This document shows positions 1 to 6,794 of a DNA stretch of 18,344 nucleotides, in pieces. The notes beneath the pieces are model-generated. The model was not told where the DNA came from and made no database searches. It saw nothing but the letters and a program-made list of their open reading frames with translations. The DNA lies in assembly GCA_934446565.1 (NCBI GenBank), contig CAKSEO010000047.1, positions 1 to 18,344 of the forward strand, read 5' to 3'. The DNA is from an uncultured Oscillospiraceae bacterium (GTDB lineage Bacteria > Bacillota > Clostridia > Oscillospirales > Ruminococcaceae). The translations under genes and the position numbers were made by a program. Position 1 is the first letter of the stretch. Every line of letters begins with the position of its first letter.

Positions 1-177
1 ATCGATTATCTGTTTGAGCAGGTCGGGCTTGATTTTATTGCGTGCGGGTATTTCACCGACAATCCGCAGTCGAAGCGGGTGCAGGAAAAATGTGGGTTCG
101 AGTTTTATAAGTACAGTAAGTACACGACGGCTTACGGGGTCACTAAGGACGAGTGTGTCAATGTTTTGTTTGGGTGA
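1..177 (+). CDS. GNAT-family N-acetyltransferase, C-terminal fragment
   Basis: Frame 1 is open from the window edge to a TGA at 175-177, giving the last 58 residues of a protein whose start lies outside the window. The end resembles the C-terminus of RimJ/RimL-like GNAT acetyltransferases. A strand reading LDFIACGYFTDNPQSKRVQ leads into a helix and then EKCGFEFYKYSKY; the N-x-x-S-x-R-V-x-E-K-x-G-F pattern is the usual end of the acetyl-CoA-binding fold. Such enzymes move an acetyl group from acetyl-CoA to an amine, often a protein N-terminus or a small molecule. The substrate cannot be told from this fragment. A strong terminator follows about 80 bases downstream and separates it from the phage-like block. 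Confidence 0.7.
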   Translation: MDYLFEQVGLDFIACGYFTDNPQSKRVQEKCGFEFYKYSKYTTAYGVTKDECVNVLFG

Positions 178-256
178 ATATGCAGTGACATCGGGTTGAA
201 TGCGCTGATTATGGCGGGAATGCGCGGGAATTAAGCGGAACTGAAAAATATTATTG

Positions 257-287
257 GGAATGCAATTTTTACGTTGCATTCCTTTTT
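257..287 (+). terminator. intrinsic terminator after the GNAT gene
   Basis: A perfect 9-bp stem (GGAATGCAA / TTGCATTCC) closes an eight-base TTTTTACG loop and is followed by TTTTTG and further T-rich sequence. It lies about 80 bases after the acetyltransferase stop and insulates that gene from the phage block. The interval from here to 376 shows no gene or clear promoter. Confidence 0.85.
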
Positions 288-376
288 GTTTTGCCTGTTT
301 TCGGAGCGTTGCTGTGGGCAGATGTGTGGGCAGGGTGGGTGTTTTGGTTGATTTCAGCGAAATGTAATAGCTGCTA

Positions 377-601
377 ATGGCTTTGTTGTGCGGAAAACCA
401 GATGTGGTTTTGCGGGATAGTCGGGTTCTCATCTGCCCTAAGACCGCGCCCATAGCGGTATCTAAGACGGACAATGTGAAGATAATCACTCCGGAGGCCA
501 ACCAGTTTGCCGACGCGTGGGATATTGACTACCGTAAGTATCACGACCTGTTTGTTCCTGATAACAAAAAGGCAGTCATCGCGGTTTCTCTCGGCGCGTG
601 A
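377..601 (+). pseudogene. C-terminal fragment of a phage major capsid-like protein
   Basis: The frame gives 74 residues from an ATG at 377, but this ATG has no convincing ribosome site and an in-frame TAG lies just upstream at 368. Residues about 9-70 look like the end of a tailed-phage major capsid protein: VAVSKTDNVKIITPEANQ followed by ADAWDIDYRKYHDLFVPDNK. A downstream set of head/tail genes supports this. Phage capsid proteins are normally 280 residues or more, so most of the gene is missing and the 5' deletion junction should fall near 370-410. A GC-rich hairpin follows the stop. I infer a decayed gene that may still be translated only as a short peptide. Capsid identity is a judgement from sequence pattern. 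Confidence 0.5.
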
Positions 602-612
602 TCGTGTTTGCA

Positions 613-640
613 GGGCGGCGGCATGAGCTGCCGCCCTTTT
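613..640 (+). terminator. hairpin with short T-run after the capsid fragment
   Basis: A 10-bp stem (GGGCGGCGGC / GCTGCCGCCC, with one G-U pair) closes an ATGA loop and is followed by TTTT. It lies between the capsid fragment and the Shine-Dalgarno of the next gene. In phages a hairpin in this place often lowers transcription after the abundant capsid gene; that role is inferred here. Confidence 0.55.
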
Positions 641-658
641 CTGCGAAAGGAGTATGTT

Positions 659-1060
659 ATGTTGATAACGGCTAGTGAATACAGCAGTATGGGGTTTCCG
701 GCGGTCAGTGGAGGTGATGTTGAGGGCTGCATAAAGCGCAGCGACTATATAATCGCGGCGCTTACCGAGGGCAGGGCTGAAAAGGCTGTACTCGCAGGAG
801 GAAAGCCCGCTGAGTTCGTTAAGCAAGCGGCGGGTTTCCAGACTTACATGTTGCTGAGGGAAACTGAACGTTTTGAAAAAAGCTCCAGCTCCAGCTCCGG
901 CTCGGAAAAAGTCACTATAGGTGATTATTCTTACAGCACACAATCCAGCGAAAGCAGCGAAGGTGGAAACACATCGTCCGACGACGAAAGCAGCATCCAT
1001 ATAATAAGGCTGCTGCGTGCCGCTGGCTGCCTTTATGCAGGAGTGGAGGTGCTGGAATGA
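659..1060 (+). CDS. phage head-tail connector-like protein
   Basis: The 133-residue protein starts at the ATG at 659, six bases after AAGGAG (about 647-652). In-frame extension to 608 has no ribosome site and would run through the upstream hairpin. The N-terminal ~70 residues (ITASEYSSMGF, then helices) look like the small helical gp6-type connector or DNA-packaging proteins that sit between capsid and minor capsid genes. Residues about 76-113 are a Ser/Glu/Asp-rich insert with the motif VTIGDYSYS, seen in clostridial prophage proteins at this position. The C-terminal ~20 residues return to a helix. Its stop overlaps the next start (ATGA), so the two are translationally coupled. The connector call rests on gene position and general character; no catalytic motif is expected. 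Confidence 0.5.
   Translation: MLITASEYSSMGFPAVSGGDVEGCIKRSDYIIAALTEGRAEKAVLAGGKPAEFVKQAAGFQTYMLLRETERFEKSSSSSSGSEKVTIGDYSYSTQSSESSEGGNTSSDDESSIHIIRLLRAAGCLYAGVEVLE
881..904 (+). repeat. hexanucleotide tandem repeat in the connector-like gene
   Basis: Three exact copies of AGCTCC (881-898) are followed by a degenerate fourth, GGCTCG. They encode the first serines of the Ser-rich linker. Gain or loss of whole units keeps the reading frame, so this would change linker length and not switch the gene off. Confidence 0.7.
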
Positions 1061-1398
1061 ACGGAGTTAAACCTATTCCGGCGGAGCTGCTTACCGACAG
1101 CGCAGTGCTGCTCACTCCACAGGATACCGGATACGCCCGGAAAACGCTGGAGAACGTGCGTATAGTCAGAATTAGCGCTATCGCGGATTACACAGCCGGA
1201 CGTGTACGCGACTGCACCGAACTGCTGATGTACTTCGACTGCGTTAATTCATCGCCTGATGGTACGGAGTTTTCCGCAGGGCAGTCGCTGGAATACTGCG
1301 GCGAGGAATTCGAGATAGTTTCGGCGGAGCTTTTCCGCGGAGAAGGTCCTCATCACTGGCGCGTCAAGGCGCGAAAGACCGATGATGGAACTGTCTGA
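1057..1398 (+). CDS. phage minor capsid protein (Minor_capsid_1-like)
   Basis: This 113-residue protein begins in the ATGA overlap with the previous stop. The pattern is that of the small 'putative minor capsid protein' family of Firmicutes phages (Minor_capsid_1): an N-terminal KPIPAELLTDSAVLL segment, a central TLENVRI strand, a conserved LLMYFDCVNSSPDG segment around residues 67-80, then SLEYCGEEFEIVSAE before a short basic tail. These proteins act at the head-tail junction, close to the connector proteins. The typical order (capsid, connector, minor capsid) is kept here. The gene is intact, with no frameshift. Family assignment is by recognition of the pattern. Confidence 0.6.
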   Translation: MNGVKPIPAELLTDSAVLLTPQDTGYARKTLENVRIVRISAIADYTAGRVRDCTELLMYFDCVNSSPDGTEFSAGQSLEYCGEEFEIVSAELFRGEGPHHWRVKARKTDDGTV

Positions 1399-1411
1399 AA
1401 GGAGTGAGCCT

Positions 1412-1552
1412 ATGTCAAAGGACGCAACAAAGAAAACAACAAGCCCTGACAGCGCCCGCGAGGAAAGCTACCGTTTCGCCAAGCTGCTGCGCGCCGGTGA
1501 TCGGGAGCTCGCACGGCAGCTCAATCTAAAGAAATCGCGCAGACAGCGCTAG
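1412..1552 (+). CDS. small basic hypothetical protein in the phage block
   Basis: A 46-residue ORF begins MSKDATKKTT and ends in a strongly basic tail, KKSRRQR. A good ribosome site (AAAGGAG, about 1398-1404) precedes the ATG. It fills the gap between the minor capsid and small tail genes, and its TAG stop lies inside the AGGAGG of the next gene, so the packing looks functional. The middle (REESYRFAKLLRAGDRELARQLN) should be helical. I do not recognise a family. It could be a small assembly factor, or the remains of a larger gene lost by deletion between the head and tail modules. Confidence 0.55.
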   Translation: MSKDATKKTTSPDSAREESYRFAKLLRAGDRELARQLNLKKSRRQR

Positions 1553-1561
1553 GAGGTCAGA

Positions 1562-1924
1562 ATGACGATCTGGATAAACGACATCGGATTCAGCAGGGTG
1601 ACGGAGCTCTCCGCAAAAAGAGAGCTCCGCTGCACCGATATCCATTACAATACGCAGGGTGATATGCTGATAGACCTTGTGAACAGAAAATACAGGCTGA
1701 CGGTCCGCTTCGGGCTGCTTACCAGGAAAGAGCTGGAGCAGCTCCGCAGCCTGACTAAGGAGATATTCGTCACGGTGAAGTTCCCGGCGCCGGAGGGGCT
1801 GTCGGCGGACGGCGGGCTTGTGACGGAACAGTTCCACATCTCCGACGAGCCCGCGCCTACTGTCACGACTGTAAATGGCGTGACGATGTACGGCGGCGTG
1901 GAACTCGTTATGCTTCAGAAATGA
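1562..1924 (+). CDS. small phage tail protein (putative)
   Basis: This 120-residue protein starts at an ATG five bases after a perfect AGGAGG. It begins MTIWINDIGF and ends in a beta-rich ELVMLQK strand. A hydrophobic segment LTVRFGLLTRKELEQLRSL leads into IFVTVKFPAPEG (about residues 45-78). Short beta-rich proteins of this kind stand just before the baseplate hub gene in many clostridial prophages and are annotated only as phage tail proteins. The position is that usually taken by the distal tail (Dit) protein, but the length is short for a complete Dit, so I do not name it. Eleven bases separate it from the hub gene. Confidence 0.45.
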   Translation: MTIWINDIGFSRVTELSAKRELRCTDIHYNTQGDMLIDLVNRKYRLTVRFGLLTRKELEQLRSLTKEIFVTVKFPAPEGLSADGGLVTEQFHISDEPAPTVTTVNGVTMYGGVELVMLQK

Positions 1925-1935
1925 GGTGACACTCA

Positions 1936-3423
1936 ATGATCACGGTTTCAGATGGATTCATGAAACTCGCTCAGGATAACGGACGGCGGGTATGGTGCAG
2001 GATAACTGTCGGAGCTCAGGAGTTTCTCGACGATGTCCTGACCGATATGTCGTTCGACGACGTGATACATCCCGATTGGTTCACTGTCGGGACGGCGTGC
2101 GCCAACCGTCTGCATTTTACGGCGCGGTATTCCGAAGAGCTCTCTACGGGAGCGGAGGTCCGTGCGTACATCAGCTTTGACGGCAAGGAATGGTGTCCGC
2201 TCGGGGTGTTTTTCGTCAGCCGCAGGTATGTGCGCGGCGAGTATGTCAGCGTGACCGCTTACGACAGAATGTACAGCCTTGATGTCAGCTACCGCTGGAA
2301 GGGGACGCTTCCCACAACGGCGGACGCGCTGCTGCGGGATATCTGCAAGGAGGTCGGGCTTGAGTGCGCTGACGCTGGTCAGCCGATAGCTGTTGAGAAA
2401 GTCCCGGAAAGCTGCACCGCGCAGGATCTCATCGGATATATCGCCGGAATAAATCGCGCCTGCGCTAAGATAGACCGCTACGGAAAGCTCACGCTGAAAT
2501 ATCACTCCCGCTCGGGATTCGAACTGCTCGACAAGAACTGCTGGGAGGTCCAGCGTAACATGGGAAGCTCGGTCGTGACCTGCATAAAGGCGCATACCGG
2601 AGAGGAGGACTTCACGGCGGGCGGCGGCGCGGATATCTCCACGATAGAGATGTATAACCCGCTCATGACGCAGAAGCTGACCGAGGATATGTATGTGATG
2701 TACAAGCCGTTCTCGTTCTATGGCGCAGAGCTGCATATGCAGGGAATGCCGTTCCTGGAATCCGGAGATGTTATCAGCTTTCTTGACGGGAAGCTGCTGT
2801 ATCAGATGGTGATAAGCGAGATAGAGTACACTTATGACGGGGGACTTTCCGCGGTGCTCTATTCAAAGAACAAGTCCTACGAGGAGGAAAGCAGCGACCT
2901 TGAGGAGCTGCTTGAACAGCTTCTTCACAAGAAAAACGCCGTCTATTACAGGCGCGGAAACAAAGAGCAGATAGCTGTGAAGCAGCAGGAACAGATAATC
3001 GCGGATTTCGAATTCGAATCCGAGGAGAATATGTTCGCGCAGTTGGACGTGAATTTCACGATAAAGAACAGCACCGCAGATCAGCTGCTTATCGGAGTAA
3101 ACATCAACGGCGCCGATATCAGCCGGAATATCGTGCAGACGCTGACCGGCACAGATTACGAGCTGGTGCATGTTTACCATCTCGCGGAAAATCTCCTGGC
3201 GGGGAAAAACCGCATATATGTGACCGCAAAGGTGAAGAGCGGCGACGCTTACATCCCAGCGGGGAATATGCTGGCGACACTTGTCGGGCATGGTATCTAT
3301 GGAAATATGGGAAGCTCCAGGGATAAAGTCACACTTTATGACAGGCTGCCGGGATCGAGTATCCTTGACCCGGGGCTAGGTATATGTGAAATATCCGGTC
3401 AGATGAGCAAGGAGGTAACATAA
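1936..3423 (+). CDS. phage baseplate hub / tail protein (XkdQ/Tal N-domain-like)
   Basis: The protein has 495 residues. The start at 1936 is supported by a GAGGTGA ribosome site about 8 bases upstream. Residues ~1-130 form a beta-rich domain in which VRAYISFDGKEWCPLG is followed by VFFVSRRYVRGEYVSVTAYD and then YSLDVSYRW. That layout (a stated input, a 'G-x-F-x-V' strand, then 'V-x-A-Y-D-x-M') is typical of the hub domain at the N-terminus of phage tail-hub proteins such as XkdQ and Tal. Residues ~130-320 continue with the helical TADALLRDICKEVGLE and more strands. Residues ~318-355 are an acidic, Glu/Leu/Gln-rich stretch likely to be coiled coil, followed by a beta domain. No peptidase motif is visible. 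Its TAA overlaps the next ATG, so it is probably coupled to the fibre-like gene. Confidence 0.6.
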   Translation: MITVSDGFMKLAQDNGRRVWCRITVGAQEFLDDVLTDMSFDDVIHPDWFTVGTACANRLHFTARYSEELSTGAEVRAYISFDGKEWCPLGVFFVSRRYVRGEYVSVTAYDRMYSLDVSYRWKGTLPTTADALLRDICKEVGLECADAGQPIAVEKVPESCTAQDLIGYIAGINRACAKIDRYGKLTLKYHSRSGFELLDKNCWEVQRNMGSSVVTCIKAHTGEEDFTAGGGADISTIEMYNPLMTQKLTEDMYVMYKPFSFYGAELHMQGMPFLESGDVISFLDGKLLYQMVISEIEYTYDGGLSAVLYSKNKSYEEESSDLEELLEQLLHKKNAVYYRRGNKEQIAVKQQEQIIADFEFESEENMFAQLDVNFTIKNSTADQLLIGVNINGADISRNIVQTLTGTDYELVHVYHLAENLLAGKNRIYVTAKVKSGDAYIPAGNMLATLVGHGIYGNMGSSRDKVTLYDRLPGSSILDPGLGICEISGQMSKEVT

Positions 3424-4733
3424 TGGAAGGAAAGGCAACGCTGACCCTGACCGACGCCAAGACCGGCAGGGTCGTAAAAGAATTAACGGAACACAATCTT
3501 GTGACCGACGCAGTCAAGCGGATACTGGCTCCGCCGCTGTATACCATCAGATTCAGGCTGGCTTATCAGACGTTCGTCAAGAACGTTATGCCGATATCTA
3601 AGCTTTTTTCCGGGATAATGCTTCTCGGAAATACGCTTGAGGAAAGCAAAGACAACGTTATGATGAACGGCAACTGTATCCCTGTTGCTACGGCAGGGGA
3701 CGAATATGCAGGTACTGACGTCCGCCGCGGAACGCTCAATTCCAATGAGACCTACGCGACGGAAAACGGCTACCATTTCACCTGGGATTTCGGAACGGAC
3801 AAGGCTAACGGCGTTATCAAGTCTATCGCTCTGACCAGCCGGTACATGGGTAATTCGGCTTTCAAAAGCTCCACAAGCAGCGGCAGGCTGTATACCGACC
3901 CGTCCAACATCGACGGATCGACGGAAAGCACAACGAAATTTTTCCATGCAAGGGGACAGTACATCGGTACGTTCCAGGAGAGAGTTCACCTTTATATCAC
4001 ATACAGCGGGAATACGGTGACATTCCTGAAGTACCGCTCGCGCGACCCGCATGACATTAGAATAAACGATACGGTAGACCTCAACGAATGGCCGGAGGCT
4101 GAATCTTCAACGGATGTTGAGCTTCCTATCAATCTTTATTACTGGTACAAGGGGTTCCTTGAGCCGGAAAAGAAGGTGCTGTATTTCTTCACAAGGCCTT
4201 ACGAGTCCGGTGAAAACATGATGCTCGATTACTGCGGCGTCAACCTCAATACATTCACGGTGGTCGAAAAGGGAACACAGAACGTGGGCTCCAACAAGAA
4301 TGCGCGTGCCTGCGCTGTGTATAAGGGAAAGTTCTACATGGCAACGGCAAGCGATATCCAGTTGTATTCGCTCGGCGGAAGCCTGCTCAAGACGTTCACC
4401 TATTCCTGCCACACTTCGTCATGGTTCACAGCGTCGGGTGGAATGCTGTCGCTGCTGATAACTCCGACGATAACGGCGCTGTTCAATGACGATAACGAGA
4501 TAATGACGTTTTACAGCCCTACATGGTATCTACCGACCTATTCCTGCGACGTAAAGCCACCGTATTACGCTATGCAGTATTTCGAGGAAAAGAACACGGA
4601 CTCGGAGAAAACCTCCAGAAATCCCGCGCTCGGGCTCGCGCTGAATTACCTCGCTACAATAAACAATCTCAGCACCCCGCTGGAAAAAACTTCAGAACAT
4701 AATCTGAAAATAACTTACGATATCACTAATTAA
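3423..4733 (+). CDS. phage tail fibre / receptor-binding-like protein
   Basis: The 436-residue protein starts inside the stop of the hub gene, with AAGGAGG shortly upstream. The N-terminal ~35 residues (MEGKATLTLTDAKTG, then VVKELTEHNLVTDAV) resemble the attachment region of clostridial prophage fibres. They are followed by GIMLLGNTLEE and a segment containing DEYAGTDVRRGTLNSNET, ENGYHFTWDFGTDKANG and IKSIALTSRYMG; this 'E-N-G-Y-x-x-x-W-D-F-x-T-x-x-A-N-G-x-I' pattern recurs in such proteins. The remaining ~270 residues are beta-rich with many Tyr/Phe and look like a propeller or receptor-binding region. It is the last gene of the block and ends at a hairpin. No chaperone or host-specificity gene follows. 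Function is inferred from pattern and position. Confidence 0.55.
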   Translation: MEGKATLTLTDAKTGRVVKELTEHNLVTDAVKRILAPPLYTIRFRLAYQTFVKNVMPISKLFSGIMLLGNTLEESKDNVMMNGNCIPVATAGDEYAGTDVRRGTLNSNETYATENGYHFTWDFGTDKANGVIKSIALTSRYMGNSAFKSSTSSGRLYTDPSNIDGSTESTTKFFHARGQYIGTFQERVHLYITYSGNTVTFLKYRSRDPHDIRINDTVDLNEWPEAESSTDVELPINLYYWYKGFLEPEKKVLYFFTRPYESGENMMLDYCGVNLNTFTVVEKGTQNVGSNKNARACAVYKGKFYMATASDIQLYSLGGSLLKTFTYSCHTSSWFTASGGMLSLLITPTITALFNDDNEIMTFYSPTWYLPTYSCDVKPPYYAMQYFEEKNTDSEKTSRNPALGLALNYLATINNLSTPLEKTSEHNLKITYDITN

Positions 4734-4739
4734 GAATAG

Positions 4740-4765
4740 AGCCTCCGGTTTTTACGCCGGAGGCT
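4740..4765. terminator. hairpin between the fibre gene and the convergent Cys-protein gene
   Basis: A perfect 9-bp stem (AGCCTCCGG / CCGGAGGCT) closes an eight-base TTTTTACG loop, seven bases after the fibre stop and four bases after the convergent minus-strand stop. On the plus strand a TTTTTT run follows only after about 12 bases, and on the minus strand the T-run is weak. It can act as a shared terminator, though it is not a textbook one. Confidence 0.6.
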
Positions 4766-4769
4766 ATGT

Positions 4770-4895
4770 TCATTCTGTTTTTTCGAAGTAGCGGCACTCC
4801 GCTCCGGTTGTATCGGTCGCGCGGGTGAGGTCCTTCAGCGTACACATTCCGTCGTTCTGCCAGCGGCAGTTCTCGCTACATGGAACTATATTCAT
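4770..4895 (-). CDS. 41-aa cysteine-rich protein, Clostridia type
   Basis: The minus-strand ORF starts at 4895 behind a clear GGAGGTGCAGC ribosome site and encodes 41 residues. It has four cysteines: CSENCRWQNDGMC near the N-terminus and a fourth in AECRYF near the C-terminus, suiting one small metal or Fe-S-like site or two disulfides. Proteins of this size with C-x3-C-x(5-6)-G-x-C-x-L...C-x-Y-F are common in clostridial genomes and are often auto-labelled 'hydroxymyristoyl-ACP dehydratase', a name that cannot fit a 41-residue protein. It starts 39 bases after the patatin stop, so the two are probably co-transcribed. The role is unknown. Confidence 0.7.
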   Translation of the reverse strand: MNIVPCSENCRWQNDGMCTLKDLTRATDTTGAECRYFEKTE

Positions 4896-4934
4896 GCTGC
4901 ACCTCCGGTCTGTAATGATTTTAGCTTGCGCAGG

Positions 4935-5795
4935 TCAGCCTGGATTATTCGCCGGGAGGAACGCTGAAATTTCAGACCGCGACAGCGATTCCAGCGTTTC
5001 ACGCCTGCCGAGCTCGATGCGTACCGCCGCGTTTTCGCCGTCGAAATCCAGAGTTCCCGGCGCTATCACGCCGTTTTCGCGCTTGCCGAGAAATATCTCG
5101 TCCGAGGGCAGCAGCTCCAGAAATTCCGCGCCGGGGAATCCCGAAAGGTCCGCTCTTTCGCTCCCGAGGTAGGAAACGATGAACCTGCGTATCCCGATAT
5201 CGTAGAGCGGTTTCACCGGAGTGTTGTCGGAAATGCCGCCGTCGCGGTATTTCACGCCGTCTATCTCCACTGCCGGGAAAACCGTCGGCAGTGCGCAGGA
5301 AGCGGTAAGGTACTGCGTTATCCTGTCGGGAGGGTAGGCTGAGAGGTCGAAGTACTCCGGGTGATTCCCGTCCGTATTGTGGCAGCAGGCGAAGCAGGGC
5401 GTTCTGCTGCCGGAAACGCAGTCGTTCACGCCGTTTTCCGCGATGACGTTCACCAGACCCTCCAGCGAGAATATTCCGCCCCCGGCTATGCGGTCGGGGT
5501 CTATCGTTATCGTCCGGTTTTCTGAACCGAGGAAGTTCAGCACCGAGTTTATAACTCTCCCGGCGGTTTCGGCGGGGTCGGCTATGTCGGAGCGTTTCAG
5601 GGAAGTCCAGACCCTTTCCGCAAGCTGGATATCGCCGCAGGCGAACAGCGCGGAATTAAGCGCCCCGACGGACGCGCCGGACACTGCGGCTATGTACTTA
5701 TCCAGTCCGCGCTCCCTTAGCGCATGCCAGATGCCTATCTGATACGCGCCCCTGCCGCCTCCGCCGCAGAGCACCAGCCCGGTAACGGGAAACAT
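4935..5795 (-). CDS. patatin-like phospholipase family protein
   Basis: The 286-residue protein has the full patatin set. The glycine-rich oxyanion loop GGGGRGAYQ is at residues ~11-19, the nucleophile motif GASVG places the catalytic serine at 42, and DGG has the catalytic aspartate at 185. This fold is a Ser-Asp lipid acyl hydrolase that removes fatty acids from membrane phospholipids. No signal peptide is visible, so it is cytoplasmic, like bacterial RssA/YchK proteins. GGAGGTGAGC stands about six bases before the ATG. Upstream is a hairpin with a T-run, so expression depends on read-through of that hairpin or on a -10-like TATAAT at 5846-5851 (minus strand). A small Cys-rich gene follows. 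The physiological substrate is unknown. Confidence 0.9.
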   Translation of the reverse strand: MFPVTGLVLCGGGGRGAYQIGIWHALRERGLDKYIAAVSGASVGALNSALFACGDIQLAERVWTSLKRSDIADPAETAGRVINSVLNFLGSENRTITIDPDRIAGGGIFSLEGLVNVIAENGVNDCVSGSRTPCFACCHNTDGNHPEYFDLSAYPPDRITQYLTASCALPTVFPAVEIDGVKYRDGGISDNTPVKPLYDIGIRRFIVSYLGSERADLSGFPGAEFLELLPSDEIFLGKRENGVIAPGTLDFDGENAAVRIELGRRETLESLSRSEISAFLPANNPG

Positions 5796-5809
5796 ATGCT
5801 CACCTCCAG

Positions 5810-5841
5810 AAAAACAGGGCGGTACGTTTATCTGACCGCCC
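5810..5841 (-). terminator. hairpin/T-run between dgkA and the patatin gene
   Basis: On the minus strand a 7-bp stem (GGGCGGT / ACCGCCC) closes an 11-base loop and is followed by TGTTTTTC. It is the expected terminator of phoH-ybeY-dgkA, but its T-run ends only a few bases before the patatin ribosome site. It could therefore also work as an attenuator in the patatin leader. Confidence 0.7.
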
Positions 5842-5856
5842 TTACATTATATGCTG

Positions 5857-6315
5857 TCATTCCTTGAACCGTTCCGGCAGGAACACGAACACCGCCGCCG
5901 CAGCTATCGCAGCGCCCAGCAGAACGAACCTCACCGGGGCGGCGAGGAAGAATTCCCCGACAGCCGCGAACCGCTCCGTATCCCAGAACAGAACTATACC
6001 GATCGCCACCGCGAAGATCGCGCAGACCAGTACCGCTCCGGCGGCGCAGTCCTTGCAGTGCTTTATGAGCTCGTCCTTTTCGGGGGAGACCTTGTCGCAC
6101 AGGCGTTCCGCAGCGGTGTTGAAAAGCTCCGCCGCAATTACCGCCGCGAATGTCAGCAAAAGCACCGCCCATTCCGCCCGGGAAAGCTCGTAGAACCGCA
6201 GCGCGAACCAGGTCACGAATCCAACGGCGCAGACGTGCACCCGGAAATTCCGCTCATAGAATCCGTGTAGGATACCCGCCGCAGCGTAACGGAATCCCCG
6301 CAGGAACTTTATCAT
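5857..6315 (-). CDS. dgkA: undecaprenol / diacylglycerol kinase (DgkA family)
   Basis: This 152-residue membrane protein begins in an ATGA overlap with the ybeY stop. The family signature is AELFNTAAE (about 62-70), the usual 'E-x-x-N-T-A-x-E' of the active site, followed by DKVSPEKDELIKHCKDCAAGAV, which carries the conserved Lys-Asp-x-Ala-Ala-Gly segment. Hydrophobic stretches at ~28-41, 46-66, 90-110 and 125-147 suggest three to four membrane helices; the usual gram-positive form has three. In gram-positive bacteria this enzyme phosphorylates undecaprenol to recycle the lipid carrier for peptidoglycan and teichoic acid, so that substrate is more likely than diacylglycerol. The ybeY-dgkA neighbourhood is widespread in Firmicutes. 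A terminator follows. Confidence 0.85.
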   Translation of the reverse strand: MIKFLRGFRYAAAGILHGFYERNFRVHVCAVGFVTWFALRFYELSRAEWAVLLLTFAAVIAAELFNTAAERLCDKVSPEKDELIKHCKDCAAGAVLVCAIFAVAIGIVLFWDTERFAAVGEFFLAAPVRFVLLGAAIAAAAVFVFLPERFKE

Positions 6316-6794
6316 GACTCGCGGGTGATGCCGAGCTTATCCAGCACCTTATCCTGCTTGCCGAACATTTCCTTTTCTTCTTCCTCGCTGTTCACATGGT
6401 CGTAGCCCAGCAGGTGGAACAGGGAATGCGTCAGCAGGAACGCCACCTCGCGGCGGTAGGAGTGGCCGTATTCCTCCGCCTGCTGCTTCGCCTTTTCGAG
6501 GGAGATGACGATGTCGCCGAGCATTATCGCGTCGGTGTCCGGGTCTACCTCGTAGCCGTTTTCGTCGTCGCCGAGGGGGAACGAGAGCACGTCCGTTTCG
6601 CGGTCGATGTCGCGGTGTTCCCTGTTCAGCTCGCGGATACCCTCGTTGTCAACGAAAGTAACGGAGACCTCTGCGGAATCGTCGATGCCCTCTTCCTCGA
6701 GCGCTGCTGCGGTGCAGTCCTCGATGAGCTTTTCGATGTCCTCGGGGGGTGCCAGCTTATCCTGCTCGTCGCTTATAAATGTAACTATCTTCAT
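6312..6794 (-). CDS. ybeY: endoribonuclease YbeY (rRNA maturation)
   Basis: The 160-residue protein has the zinc-binding signature H-S-L-F-H-L-L-G-Y-D-H, with metal ligands H123, H127 and H133. It also has the upstream motif NREHRDIDRETDVLSFP (about 57-73) that marks the family. YbeY is a single-strand-specific metallo-RNase needed for 16S rRNA 3'-end maturation and ribosome quality control. The start is the ATG of an ATGA overlap with the phoH stop, with AGGAGG inside the end of phoH. A short acidic insert (about 75-88, with DDENGYEVDPDTD) is common in clostridial forms. Overlaps with both neighbours show a tight three-gene operon. Confidence 0.95.
   Translation of the reverse strand: MKIVTFISDEQDKLAPPEDIEKLIEDCTAAALEEEGIDDSAEVSVTFVDNEGIRELNREHRDIDRETDVLSFPLGDDENGYEVDPDTDAIMLGDIVISLEKAKQQAEEYGHSYRREVAFLLTHSLFHLLGYDHVNSEEEEKEMFGKQDKVLDKLGITRES

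Noticed and set aside
300..376. Possible end of an integrase gene or att site (GTGGGCAGATGTGTGGGCAG)
   Set aside because: The string recalls integrase C-termini, but it is too short, has no catalytic residues and no matching repeat at the other end of the phage block.
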